From Linum tenue (taxonomy: Eukaryota; Streptophyta; Magnoliopsida; Malpighiales; Linaceae): a DNA stretch of 64,000 nucleotides. The stretch spans positions 7,042,032 through 7,106,031 of the forward strand of contig CAMGYJ010000003.1 in assembly GCA_946122785.1 (NCBI GenBank). Reading direction: 5' to 3'. Each line of letters begins with the position of its first letter. The first letter of the stretch is position 1. This document shows, piece after piece, positions 8,784 through 19,770 of the stretch. A program made the translations under genes and the position numbers. Below the pieces are notes generated by a model. It made no database searches and had not been told where the DNA came from. It saw only the letters and a program-made list of their open reading frames with translations.

Positions 8784-11312
8784 AAAAAGAAAATGTGCTT
8801 TCACGCTTTCAATGATATATGATATATCTACTATTCTATAGTCTTATTTTCACATTGCTTTCCCAAAATACCAAATAAATAGACGATTTGTATATGATAC
8901 TAACCTCAATGAACCAAATAATCGCTCATCAATACAACGGTGGAACAGCGTTCATACTCATTAATTAGAGTAGTAACTAGAGAAAACTGCTAAACAACTC
9001 TTGCCATTTACGTAATTCGCTCTAACTTAAAATTAAAAATAACCTTTGTGCCTTTCTCTAGTTCTTGTTTTAGAATATAACGAACACAATACAAAAAGAA
9101 CAAAAAAGAACGGTTAAGTAATTTGAACTTTTAAGTTATGAGGAGTTTAGTAAAATTAGGATAACATTTAATCGTGTAGATAACTAGGTACGCATAACAA
9201 GAAGCAAGGGTTATGTATTCTCCTTCACTCATAAATTTTGTTGCTCATAAATTTTGTTGCAGAACCAAATTACTTCGTCATCTTTAACATACATACACAA
9301 AGTGGAAACTCTGTAAGAATAAAAATCGTAAGATTATACTGTCAATCTCCAGAAATCAAAACTCTGCAGAATTATTTGGATCCAGAAGCTGTAGATAAAT
9401 GGCTAACAGTTACCCTAACCCAACTCTCCTAAATAAGCAACAAGCAATTATTGGTGGTGGCGACGAAGAGAAGAAAAAGGGGGACGGGAGGGGTCCAATC
9501 CAGCTATATGCCCTAATAAAGTATCAACATTAATCACAAAGCGCCAAAAAGGCCAAAAGAAATTTAAGGCAGAGAGCTTTGTGAATGTAAGGAGCAAACA
9601 ACCACAAAACACTATCAAAGTTTCTGTTATGATTAAACCCTCCTCCCTCCAATAATTCCTTTTTCTTAACACTGCTGATTGTCTATTAATAGCACAACAT
9701 TACAATTTTATTAAAGTTTATGTCTGCTGGGAGATACCTAACTTCTAGAATTTCAGTACAATTAAAGCACATTGAGCTTCATCCTAATCTCATCTATGAA
9801 ATTCGGCCTAAAAACAACTCTCCCCCACTATCCTTTCCCCCTACACACTAGTCCATCACCCACCACCACCATGATCTGAGCAATGATAAATGCTTAGCAG
9901 GAAAGCATCATTTCAAAGCAGGTCTCGTGATTCTAACTGCAACTAGGAAGATTCAGATCTAGTTGTGTAGTGTAGTTGGCTCATGTTATTGCAAATAAAA
10001 ACAATCAACAACGACAGTTTTTAATAGTGAAACTGTAAATTTCCCATAGCCCACCGTTTCGAGGGTGTATATCTGACGCTCCCGTGTAATTTTGAGTATT
10101 TGATGGAGTCGGAGTAGTCTTTAACGTATAAGTTTCTGTCATAAGAAAAGGAAGTGAAACGATGAAAACCCATAACAAAAGATCTTACGAATTTTTGAGA
10201 TTTGATTTTTGAATATTGCGTAGAGAAGCACTAGTTAACTGATCTGAAAGAAAGTTTTCCCTTTTACCCGAAAAAGTGAGCACACAACCTCCGTGTCTCT
10301 ATGGTAATGGCTGCCCTTTTCGGGGTAGTCTGTCCTCCACCTGCACAAGAAGGGACAAAAGCCTTTGTCTTTACTTTCTACAATTATAGGTAGGAAAAGC
10401 AGCTTAGCAGGAGCGTCTAGCTAGCCCAAAACCATCACCAAAGTAAAACCAATTTCCATATATCATGTCTTGGTTCATCATGAATAGCCCCATAAGGAAG
10501 TAATCAATACCGGGAAATTCTCTACGAATCACTATAATGAATCACCATAATGAATCTGCAAATAGGGAAAACTAATAATTCACAAGGAACTTGCTCAAAT
10601 AGTTAAATGATGACTCTGTTAGCTGCCCAAGAGTTATGCAAAGCTCAATAATGGCCACTCCTTCGTATTATCTGCAAGTGGTCCATCTAATGAATCCACT
10701 AAGCTACGGAGGATAGGGAAAGATTGGACTCTTTGAGATGATAAATGAACAACATTTATAAAAAAACTTGTGTGGTCTTCTTTCATGCTACCATCTGTTC
10801 TCAGCCGAATGCAGGTGGGGGCGAGTTAGCATGATTGAACCCACCAGCAGCAGGATATCTTTCATGGGCTTAACCTGATGGATGTGATTATTGAGATAAA
10901 ATCATTCTCCAAATCCACCATCACTGATGAGATTCACAGTTATGGAGATTAACCCTAATGATCAATCATGCAGATTTGGATGTCATTCTATATTCCTTCT
11001 CAACAGTGAAAAATAAAAAAAGACGAACTCATGACTGAATGGTATGCAGTAAGGACAAGAAATATAGGTGGACGGCATTATTGCCAATTTTGACAGATTC
11101 GCAGACATGGGGGGGGAAAAGCAAAAAGCTAGAAACTTTGCTTATCAATCGCCAGTTATTTATGAAAGTTAAAAGACCTACCCACTAGCAGTCTCAGTCA
11201 GTATTTCACTAGACAAAGAGTACGTACAAATTAGTCAAGGATGCTTTAATTAACATGACAATGAGCACAACTAGAATAATTAATCAGTTGTGGGGCCGTA
11301 CCTAATCAGCAT
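8784..11312. other. Intergenic DNA upstream of the subtilase
   Basis: AT-rich sequence with no convincing coding frame on either strand; short open frames around 9238-9432 and 9448-9672 have no recognisable domain. It presumably includes the subtilase promoter. I saw no terminal repeats marking a transposon here. Confidence 0.6.
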
Positions 11313-11318
11313 TATAAT
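11313..11318 (+). promoter_or_regulatory. Candidate TATA element of the subtilase gene
   Basis: TATAAT inside CATTATAATGGG, about 140 bp upstream of the ATG, would leave a 5' leader of about 100 bases. It is the best placed TATA-like sequence but rests on position alone. Confidence 0.3.
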
Positions 11319-11453
11319 GGGAGTGAGATGCATCCTTGCCTCAGAAGGATCACAAAGAGAATCTCTTCAAGCTCTATGCAGTAGAAGAAACCCCTGTAGT
11401 CTCCGTTCATCAATCCTCCCCTGCAACCACAAAAAAGCCTCATTAGCTGAATC

Positions 11454-13766
11454 ATGAAGATGACTAAGCTCAGGCTTCAATTGGTGGCTGCAATCCTTTG
11501 CTTCTGCTTCACTTACGTGGTAGTAGCAGAAGCAAGGATCCAGAACTCTGCCAAGAAAACGTACATAATCCACATGGACAAATCCACCATGCCAGAAACC
11601 TTCGACGACCATGAACAATGGTACGGTTCATCTCTCAAAACCGCATCAGGATCCGCCGGCATGCTCTACACTTACAGCACACTCATCCATGGATTCTCCA
11701 CGACACTCTCTCCCGAGGAAGCAGAGTCACTCGAGAAACAGCCTGGAGTGCTCTCGGTTACACCTGAAACCATCTATGAGCTCCACACAACCCGAACCCC
11801 GAAATTCCTCGGGCTGGAACAAAGTGAAGCTCTCTTGCCAGCATCAGGATCGGTGAGCGAGGTGATCGTTGGAGTCCTCGACACTGGAGCCTGGCCGGAG
11901 CTGGAGAGCTTCAACGATAAAGGGCTTGGCCCTGTCCCAAGCAACTGGAAAGGAACCTGCGAGGTGGGGAAAAACTTCGATTCAACAAAATGCAACAAGA
12001 AATTAATTGGAGCGAGGTACTTCTTGAAAGGATACGAAGCAGCTTTCGGACCTGTTGATGAAACCGTGGAATCCAAGTCACCGAGAGACGACGATGGCCA
12101 TGGCAGCCACACGTCGACCACCGCAGCCGGTTCGGTCGTGTCCGGAGCTAACCTGTTCGGCTTCGCGTCCGGTTCTGCTCGAGGGATGGCCCCACAAGCT
12201 CGGGTGGCCATCTACAAAGTGTGCTGGCTTGGCGGGTGTTTCGGGTCGGATATTTTAGCCGCCATGGAGAAAGCCGTGGAAGATGGCGTCAACGTGATGT
12301 CCATGTCAATCGGAGGTGGGATGTCGGATTACTACAGGGACACGGTGGCGATCGGAGCTTTCTCCGCCGCTGCGAGGGGGGTATTCGTCTCTTGCTCGGC
12401 GGGGAACGGCGGGCCAAGCCAGGGCAGCTTGTCGAACGTCGCCCCATGGATAACTACCGTGGGAGCTGGAACACTGGATCGGAGCTTCCCCTCTTACGTC
12501 AGCCTCGGAAACGGGAAGAACTTTACTGGGGCGTCGCTCTACAGCGGGAAGCCGCTGACGAACATGCTGGTTCCTTTGGTCAACGCGGTTAACGCGAGTG
12601 ATTCGGCGTCAGGGAACTTGTGCTTGTCGGATAGCTTAGTTGCGGAGAAGGTCGCCGGAAAGATTGTGATTTGTGACCGTGGAGGCAGCAGCAGAGTTCA
12701 GAAAGGTCTGGAGGTGAAGAGAGCCGGTGGGGTAGGAATGATTCTGGCGAATACAGAGTTGTACGGTGAGGAGCTGGTTGCAGACTCCCACCTCCTGCCG
12801 TCGTCCGCCGTCGGGCAGAAATCCGCCGACGAAATCAAAGCGTACGCTGCTTCAGACCCCAAGGCCATGGCCACGATTGTCTCCGGCGGGACCCACGTGG
12901 GGGTCGAGCCATCTCCGGTGGTTGCAGCGTTCAGCTCCAGAGGTCCCAACCTGATCACTCCGGAGGTTCTGAAGCCTGATGTAATAGCGCCGGGGGTTAA
13001 CATCCTGGCCGGTTGGACCGGGGCAATAGGTCCAACCGGACTGGCCAACGACACAAGGAGTGTGAGCTTCAACATCATTTCCGGAACATCCATGTCTTGC
13101 CCACACGTGAGCGGCTTAGCAGCTCTGGTCAAGGCAGCTCACCAGGACTGGAGCCCTGCGGCCATCCGGTCCGCCCTCATGACCACAGCCTACACGGCTT
13201 ACAAAACCGGATCGATCATTCAAGACGTGGCCACGGGTCGAGCAGCCACGCCATTCGATTACGGAGCTGGACATGTGAACCCAGTTGCAGCCCTCGATCC
13301 CGGTCTGGTATACGATGCGACTGCTGAGGACTATTTCGAATTCCTCTGTGCCTTGAACTACACGTCGGAGCTAATCCAGAGGGCAACGAACAAAGCATTT
13401 ACTTGCGACTCCAGCAAGAAGTACAGTCTGGGCGACCTAAACTATCCGTCTTTCTCTGTCGCTGTCAACACTGCTTCGGGCAAAGGAGGTGGAAGTGGGG
13501 CGGCGACTGTAGCCAAGTACAGCCGGACGTTAACCAATGTAGGGTCTCCGGGGACATACAAGGTGGAATTGGCTTCGGAGACTCGGGCAGTGAAGATGTC
13601 AATCGAGCCAGCGACCCTAACTTTTGGCCAGGAGAAGGAGAAGAAGAGTTACACGGTGACGTTTACTGCAACCTCAATGCCTTCGGGAACAACCAGCTTT
13701 GCTCATCTGGAATGGTCAGATGGAAAGCATGTCGTTCACAGTCCCATTGCTTTCAGCTGGGTATAA
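11454..13766 (+). CDS. Subtilisin-like serine protease, SBT1 class
   Basis: An intact, intronless frame of 770 residues, the usual size and structure for plant SBT1 genes. Order: signal peptide (about 1-26, hydrophobic core LVAAILCFCFTYVVVA), I9-type propeptide (about 35-113, YIIHMDKS to HTTRTPKFLGL), then the S8 catalytic domain. The catalytic residues are all present: Asp143 in VLDTG, His216 in DGHGSHT, oxyanion Asn318 in SAGNGGP, and Ser546 in GTSMSCPH. A protease-associated insert lies between Asn318 and Ser546 (about 355-475), and a fibronectin-III-like C-terminal domain covers about 660-770. The enzyme would be secreted to the cell wall, its propeptide removed, and cut extracellular proteins. 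The closest known type appears to be SBT1.7/ARA12; true orthology was not tested. The Met two codons on (MTKLRL) could also serve as start. GC-rich coding sequence contrasts with AT-rich flanks. Confidence 0.96.
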   Translation: MKMTKLRLQLVAAILCFCFTYVVVAEARIQNSAKKTYIIHMDKSTMPETFDDHEQWYGSSLKTASGSAGMLYTYSTLIHGFSTTLSPEEAESLEKQPGVLSVTPETIYELHTTRTPKFLGLEQSEALLPASGSVSEVIVGVLDTGAWPELESFNDKGLGPVPSNWKGTCEVGKNFDSTKCNKKLIGARYFLKGYEAAFGPVDETVESKSPRDDDGHGSHTSTTAAGSVVSGANLFGFASGSARGMAPQARVAIYKVCWLGGCFGSDILAAMEKAVEDGVNVMSMSIGGGMSDYYRDTVAIGAFSAAARGVFVSCSAGNGGPSQGSLSNVAPWITTVGAGTLDRSFPSYVSLGNGKNFTGASLYSGKPLTNMLVPLVNAVNASDSASGNLCLSDSLVAEKVAGKIVICDRGGSSRVQKGLEVKRAGGVGMILANTELYGEELVADSHLLPSSAVGQKSADEIKAYAASDPKAMATIVSGGTHVGVEPSPVVAAFSSRGPNLITPEVLKPDVIAPGVNILAGWTGAIGPTGLANDTRSVSFNIISGTSMSCPHVSGLAALVKAAHQDWSPAAIRSALMTTAYTAYKTGSIIQDVATGRAATPFDYGAGHVNPVAALDPGLVYDATAEDYFEFLCALNYTSELIQRATNKAFTCDSSKKYSLGDLNYPSFSVAVNTASGKGGGSGAATVAKYSRTLTNVGSPGTYKVELASETRAVKMSIEPATLTFGQEKEKKSYTVTFTATSMPSGTTSFAHLEWSDGKHVVHSPIAFSWV

Positions 13767-14121
13767 GCAAAGGATATTCAGGCTTGGGAAGAAAGAATAA
13801 GTTAACAAATACTATTGTTCATAGGAAGTGCCAGAATGTTTACTGTTGTTAAGAATTTCCCTTCGCAGCCCCATCCCTTCTGTGGTGTTCATAGTTTCCT
13901 CTGCGAGACTATTAGGCAGAGAAGACTGGTTTCCAATAATTGTACAGAAACCCCATAATAGTAATCACATGTGCAATTCAAGGAGTTTTCGTTCATGTAC
14001 CTTGTTTAGAGAATGGCCTTGTACAAATGGGAAATTGGGAAAGCAAGTTCAAAGGGTGATAGCCACTTCATTTACACTAATACATTGGAGGCAATATAAT
14101 CCATGACCAAGAAAACACTAA
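13767..14121 (+). other. Subtilase 3' flank
   Basis: Non-coding sequence after the stop, probably containing the 3' UTR; AATAAG at 13797-13802 is only a weak polyadenylation-like signal. Nothing else recognised. Confidence 0.4.
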
Positions 14122-14576
14122 AGGGCTCGTTTGGAGAATTGAAGTCTAAATCTATAGATTCTAGACAATCCAAAGATTTTAACTCTCCGGATTGTTGAAA
14201 TTTTTTTTGAAAATGTTCATTGTTTGGTAACTACGATTGTTAACATCCAATGAAAAAATTTCTATTTTTGTATTAAATGACATGTTTATCCTCAACCAAC
14301 ATAATTAGATTGGCTCAAAAACTTTTGAGAATTTATTGGTAAGGGTATTTAGTGGGATAAATGAAAAAAAAAAGATATAGTAGGAGAAAGAAAATCTCCA
14401 AAATCAAGATGTAGAATCTCTCTAGTTATGAGAGATTTAATATCTCGAGATTTTAGAGACTTGAAATCTCTAAACCTACAATCCACGATACAAAATGTAA
14501 CAAAAAAACTTAACATTTTACTAAATCTATGGATTCAATAAATCCATAATCCAAATCTTGCTCTCCAAACGACCCC
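14122..14576. mobile_element. PIF/Harbinger (Tourist)-like MITE
   Basis: About 455 bp bounded by inverted ends, GGGCTCGTTTGGAGA on the left and TCTCCAAACGACCCC on the right, with TAA on each side (14119-14121 and 14577-14579). The arms stay similar inward (AAATCTATAGATTC against GAATCCATAATCC-type text). It is AT-rich with no coding frame. GGG-N-CGTTTGG ends and a TAA target are typical of Tourist-like MITEs. The left boundary may be off by one base. Confidence 0.75.
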
Positions 14577-14579
14577 TAA

Positions 14580-15147
14580 GGTATGCACTATTATATTAGC
14601 CACACCACAGTTCTAACAGCTTACTGGCTCTTTCCACCTTTTAGGCTTTCTGGAGATCCATCTCTACACCAGAGACTAGGGTCCATTCTATTCGCAGAAA
14701 CTATGCGTTTGAACGAAGATAAAAAGGGATGAGCAAAGCATGCTGTGTGCGAAAGCATCTACCCAGGGACAGAAATTTGTCAATGGCTTCAAAGATCAAC
14801 ATCAAAATCCTGTATTCAATAGTTCATAAGCTCTGTGCAAGGACAATTTGGTAGTGGAGTTTCCTTGCTAATGAAAGACTCCAGTTGGCATGATAGGAAA
14901 TCAGCAGACCGATCTTCAAATGTGGGTATGAAAGACAAGATAGAAGCCATTCCATATCCCAAATAATGGGAAAATGCAAGAATAAAGGAAATCTCCCTAA
15001 GACTCCACCAGACGCCAGTTACTAATCCTCCCTTCAGTGTGGCAACCACTCACTGGACATTGTTAACTAAAACACAAGCAGGTTTTTCAGCGAGCAATAG
15101 TCGAATGTAGGGCAACTTCTGATTCAGTTTTTTTCATAATCAGCCTA
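14580..15147. other. Intergenic stretch, nothing recognised
   Basis: No repeats with clear ends and no recognisable protein. A 77-codon open frame on the minus strand (14816-15049) has no known domain and no supporting splice pattern, and is not called. Confidence 0.5.
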
Positions 15148-15155
15148 CTTTTGAT

Positions 15156-15633
15156 CAGTGTTCAAGAAGAATGGTTAATCTCTCGCCTAGGCGCGATTAA
15201 TAGCTGGGCAGGAGGAAATCGCCGCGTCTAGCCCTGGGCGATTGATCTAGGCACCTAGGCATTCGGAGGCGCGTTTTCACCCTGGTGGGCGACGCCCAGA
15301 ACAACTAATAAAGGGGGAAAGTGTAGCCTTTTTGTGAAAATCCCAAACCCTATTCTATTTCCCATTTCCATTCGACCAGCCGCTCCCTCTCATAGACCAG
15401 TAGTGAGATCTCTCCTCATGGTCGGCGACTTAGGATGTTTGGGATTGTGGAAAAGGGTTGTATGTGTATATGAATGGATGAATAATGATATGGGTACTTG
15501 GATTTTTGTGGAATATGGCTTATCTAACATATTTTTTTTCAACGTTTAATCTCGCCTAGGCAATGACTAATCGGCCTGGGCGCTGGGCGGTGCCTCCTCG
15601 CCTAGATAGCTCCTAGCGTCTTCTTGAACATTG
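15156..15633. mobile_element. Non-autonomous hAT element (MITE) with 8-bp TSD
   Basis: 478 bp with ends CAGTGTTCAAGAAGA (left) and TCTTCTTGAACATTG (right, inverted), flanked by the exact 8-bp direct repeat CTTTTGAT at 15148-15155 and 15634-15641. An 8-bp duplication and ends beginning CA are hAT hallmarks. Subterminal regions carry repeated CGCCTAGGCG-type motifs, as is common for transposase-binding sites. No coding capacity. It lies about 180 bp beyond the stop codon of the RMT2-like gene. Confidence 0.9.
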
Positions 15634-15809
15634 CTTTTGATTCTTATCAACTTAAATACATCAGTCTAAAAACCATAAGTAGGCTGATCCATCCACGATC
15701 TAAGAGAATCGATCATCAACAAAGAATAAGAAGAAGACACAACTCAAGCAGAAGAAACAACCCATGTTTAATTATAAGTTCTCTCAAGAATTCAGATTTC
15801 TGATAACAT

Positions 15810-17072
15810 TCATTCAGGATCCTGTGAAGACTGGCAGACGGGGAGGTAGTATGTATCAAGCTGCCAGTACTTGTGCCTCACTCCTTCCCAAACATCTTCT
15901 GGCAAACATTCCTTGACAGGCAAGGGAATCAACTGCGTCGAGTACCCCAGATTCTCGAGCTCTAGTGACACTAAATTACAGTACACTACATGGAAGAATG
16001 CATTACCTCCACATAGCCCATTGAAGAATGAATAAATCCCCCCAGGCTTCAATAACTTGGGCAGATGTTGATGGAACTCTCTCAAATCTTCATAATACTC
16101 TCCATAAGTGTCAAAGAAAATACCTGAAAAGCACATTAATCAATTACAGTACCATTCAAACCAGTCAATCTGCAGAAAAGAACAAATGAATCCATGATGT
16201 ACCATCGTAAGTTCCAAGCTGTGGAAGAACATCTTGCCAACGACCAAACACAATCTTCACATTCTCCTTCTCGGCCCAGCCACAACGAATCATCCGATCA
16301 TGGACCTCTGGATGTGCCTCTACAATGGTGTGTGAAGTAGGGGAGTACTGTTGAATGGCGGTATCCACAAGCCCCATCCCAAATCCAATGTTCAGGATGT
16401 CACCACCTCCTGAGCATACAGCTTTCGCGTGTGCCTCCATCAGAGGTTTCTCCCAAGCCATCATAACACCTTTACTGTGGGAGTCCAAGAGCTTATCTTC
16501 GCTAAAACTAACCCTATCTTCCAAATAATCCCCATTGGAGTTGCTGTTGTTCTCATTTGCTCTCCTTGCAATTGTGCCAAGAATCAATTCAGCTTGAATT
16601 CCTGTATATGACAACACAGAGAGCTTAAAATAGCCAGTTCTACTACTCTTCTTAAAGCCACGAGCACTTGAATAACAGATTTGAGCAAATTTGAAAGGCC
16701 AGCAAGGGAGAAATGGCGGATTCCAACAGTGAAACATGAACAATTCGTTGCGGAAGCTAGAGGAGAGAGTGGGCAAGCAATTAAGTCACTAGTACCAGCA
16801 TTGAGGAGAATATCGAAGGCTTCTTGGTGGCCGGCATCCATGGCGAAGTCGCCAGCGGAGTGATTAGAAGGGGAAAGAGCGTTCCAAGGAGCGCCAGCAT
16901 CGAGAAGGAGCTTGACGACGTTGCCATGGCCGAGCTTGGCAGCGTGCATCAGTGGAGTTAAACCATCGCCGTCGAAGTAAGAGACGTCGGCTCCGGAGCC
17001 GATGAGCGATTTCACTTTGTCTACGTCGCCCTTCTTCGCCACCTCGCAGAGAAGTTCCGAGGAGTCAGCCAT
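15810..17072 (-). CDS. RMT2-like arginine N-methyltransferase with ankyrin repeats, 3 exons
   Basis: Three exons on the minus strand: 17072-16796, 16601-16203 and 16123-15810, joined by GT-AG introns of 194 and 79 bp, both splitting a Gly codon after its first base. The product is 329 residues. Residues 1-92 form ankyrin repeats (GLTPLMHAAKLGHGNVVKLLLDAG). The rest is a SAM-dependent methyltransferase of the Rmt2 type: ILNIGFGMGLVDTAIQ (about 161-176, SAM-binding motif I), VEAHPEVHDRM (acidic motif II, Glu about 187) and KGVMMAWEKP upstream. Yeast Rmt2 methylates the delta nitrogen of an arginine in ribosomal protein Rpl12; the plant substrate is inferred. The frame is intact. A Mutator-like element begins about 115 bp upstream of the ATG and a hAT MITE lies downstream, so the original promoter is displaced or replaced. 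Confidence 0.93.
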
Positions 17073-17186
17073 GACTGCGCTTCAAGTTCAGCTGCGTCCG
17101 AGCCGAGGACTAAACCCTGCTTTCCGTCTTCGTCTATTTTGGGCTTTTCAAACCATCTGAACACTCATCCTTTAGTAATTACTAAT

Positions 17187-17470
17187 GGGACGTAATATTT
17201 GTAGCCCTAAATTATTTTTATTTGTAGTCCTAAATTATAAAAAGTATAATAATACCCATAACATTTAAATACATTTACTTTACACATTCCAAGACCAAAA
17301 CATTCAAACACTTTTCCAAACACAATCCTACAATACTCGCCGCCGGCGACAGCCACCTCCCGCCGGCGACCGCCACTTTCCGACGACGACAGCTCCTTTC
17401 TCCGACGAGGTACATCGGCAAATTACCCGACAACGACGGACGAACGTCCTGCCGGGACGTCGCCGATTTT
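17187..17470 (+). repeat. Left terminal inverted repeat of the MULE
   Basis: Two GTAGCCCTAA/GTAGTCCTAA repeats close to the end are followed by AT-rich then CGCCGGCGAC-rich sequence; it matches the inverted right end at 22190-22586. MULE terminal repeats often carry transposase-binding sites and promoters. It faces the start of the RMT2-like gene. Confidence 0.7.
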
Positions 17471-18247
17471 TTATTTTATTTTAAATTTTTTGTTAATTTA
17501 AATTTGTGAAGTATATTAGATTTTTTAAATAGATATTAATTTAGATTTTTCGGTTATTATTTTAGATTTTTTAATTATCATATTGTTTAGAAAAATTTGT
17601 TCTAATATTATTTTTAAAATGAAGTTATTGAATTTTAATTTTACATATTTCGAAACTAAGTTAATGTTTCCTGAATTTAGACTTTTAATTGCCATATTTT
17701 AAGAATATGTAGTGTTTTTATTATTGTAATTTATTATTTTATGAATATTGTAATTACCATATTTTTAGTAGGATTTTTTATAATATTATTTGTAGAATGA
17801 AGTTCTTTAACTTCATTTTTTATTATTTTGAAACTAAGTTAATGTTTACTAACAATAATTTAGACTTTGAAGAATATTTAGCGATTTTATTGTAGTTTAT
17901 TATTTTATGATATTGTAATTATCATATTTTTTAGGATGGATTTGCTATAATATTATTTTTAGAATGAATTTCTTGAATTTCATTTTTTTATATTTTGAAA
18001 CTATGTTAGTATTACTGAAAATATTTTTCTTGTATGTATTTCTTGAAGTTGGTCAAGTTCGGACTTCTAGATATCACTACATCAGATAATGAGTAACACG
18101 GTTAGTGAGTTAAACTTTTTAATTTTAGAATCATGTTGAATTATTTATTGTTATGATGAAATCTAGTAATTGATAATATGCTTAAATATTTGCTTTACAA
18201 TGATACATATTGTTTGAAAAATGTTGAATTATTGATTTTACTATCTT

Positions 18248-18569
18248 GTTGATAATTTAATTAGTACGTGTCTACTTGTTAAAAATTTTCTTATTGCATG
18301 TTGAAATATTAGGATTTGGTAGTTAATCATGCTAAATGTGCTAATTTTTTATTGAAAATGTATTGGATTAGTTAATGTTCAGATATTGAATAATTGTTAA
18401 CAACGTTGTGTTGTTGATAATTTAATGAGTACGTGTCTACTTGTTAAAAACTTTTTATTGCATATTGAAATATTAGGATTTGGTAGTTAATCATGCTAAA
18501 TATGCTAATTTTTTGTTGAAAATGTATTGGATTAGTTTATGTTCGAATATTGAATAATTGTTAATAACA
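18248..18569 (+). repeat. Two-copy tandem repeat, about 160 bp per unit, inside the MULE
   Basis: Both units begin GTTGATAATTTAAT(T/G)AGTACG and run to TTGAATAATTGTTAA(C/T)AAC with few differences. A second, weaker duplication (about 100 bp, GACTCAATC...ACAACAAACATT) follows at 18620-18780. Both are non-coding and AT-rich. Confidence 0.8.
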
Positions 18570-18819
18570 TGTTTAATATTTTTTAATAAGAAGATAAATA
18601 TAAAATCTAATATTGCAAACAAGTCATCAAATTTTCTAAAACTTACATAAGACTCAATCCATTTTCAAATTGTAAGAATTCAATTTACAACAAACATTAC
18701 AAGTCATGAAAAGTGTTGAAACTTATGTAAGACTCAATCTATATCAAATTGGAATAATTTAATCTACAACAAACATTTCAAAATTAGTATCACTAATAAG
18801 ATAAATGTGTTTATTTTAG

Positions 18820-19770
18820 GGAGATCCGAAAGATAAGGGAGACAAAGTTGATTATACTCAATTTTTCATAACAAATACAAGATATAAGTAATGGAATGAA
18901 GCTATGGAAGCTGCGAAAGTGATTGCAAAAGATCTTGGGTTCTTTTTGACACATTCATCAACCAAATCAAATGATGGCGAGAAGTACCCCCGAATATATC
19001 TTCACTGCCATCGTGGATATAAGAACAATACATATGTCCCAGATTCGGATAAGAAAGGACGATCCAACACAAAGTCACTTAAAGATGGTTGTCGTTTTCG
19101 AGTGAGATTGGTGGGACTCCCGGAGGATAAGACTTGGATGATTGATGGTGTGAAGGACAATCACAATCCGGGACAATTTTGTGGGTTTCACAACCATGCA
19201 TTAGAGCTTTATCCCGAAGGCCACACTCAGAGGAATGCTTTTACTAATGAAGAGCTAAAGGATATGAAGGAGATGGAATGGGCTCGTGTTCCTCCTCGAA
19301 AAATGATGCAAACTATCAACCAAAAGTATGGTACTCACCATAACAAACGACAATTTTACAACATGACAGCAAATATAAGGATTGAGAGATTGAGTGGCAT
19401 GACCCCTTCGGATTGGACGTTACACCATGCGAGAGAGATGGGGTACTACATTGGCTACAAGCGTGATGATGATCGCCACCTTACTCACCTTTTTCCTGCT
19501 CACCCTGAGTCCGTTCGGATTTTGAGTGCTTGGTACCATGTAATCTTGATTGATTCCACATACAAGACGAACAAATATAAGAGGCCCCTGGTTGAGGTTA
19601 TTGGTGTTACCCCCGTCAAGAGGAACTTCAACATTGGATTTGCTATGATGGAGGGGAAAACCACAGATTCTTATGTTTGGCTTTTGAGAGAGTTACAGAA
19701 CATGCTTGGAGATCGCATACCGAATGCAATTCTAACTGACAAGGAGGGAGGATTGGTTGCCGCTATCCAA
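18820..19770 (+). pseudogene. MULE transposase (FAR1-like), truncated before the third catalytic residue
   Basis: A likely exon starts after the acceptor TTATTTTAG at 18811-18819. After an in-frame TAA at 18889-18891 the frame is open from 18904. It shows a FAR1/WRKY-GCM1-like zinc-binding region (YLHCHRGYKNN, KDGCRFRVRL, HNHALELY; within about 120 residues), then the start of the MULE transposase core: VILIDSTYKTN (first Asp) and AILTDKEGGL (second Asp). The sequence then passes into the antisense of the PMD gene, so the third acidic residue, SWIM finger and C-terminus are missing. MULE transposases bind the terminal repeats and cut the element out. This copy cannot encode an active enzyme. 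Confidence 0.85.

Noticed and set aside
11774..12211. Minus-strand open frame of 145 codons inside the subtilase
   Set aside because: A shadow of the GC-rich subtilase coding sequence.
14816..15049. 77-codon minus-strand open frame
   Set aside because: No known domain, no splice context, and its length is within chance for this composition.
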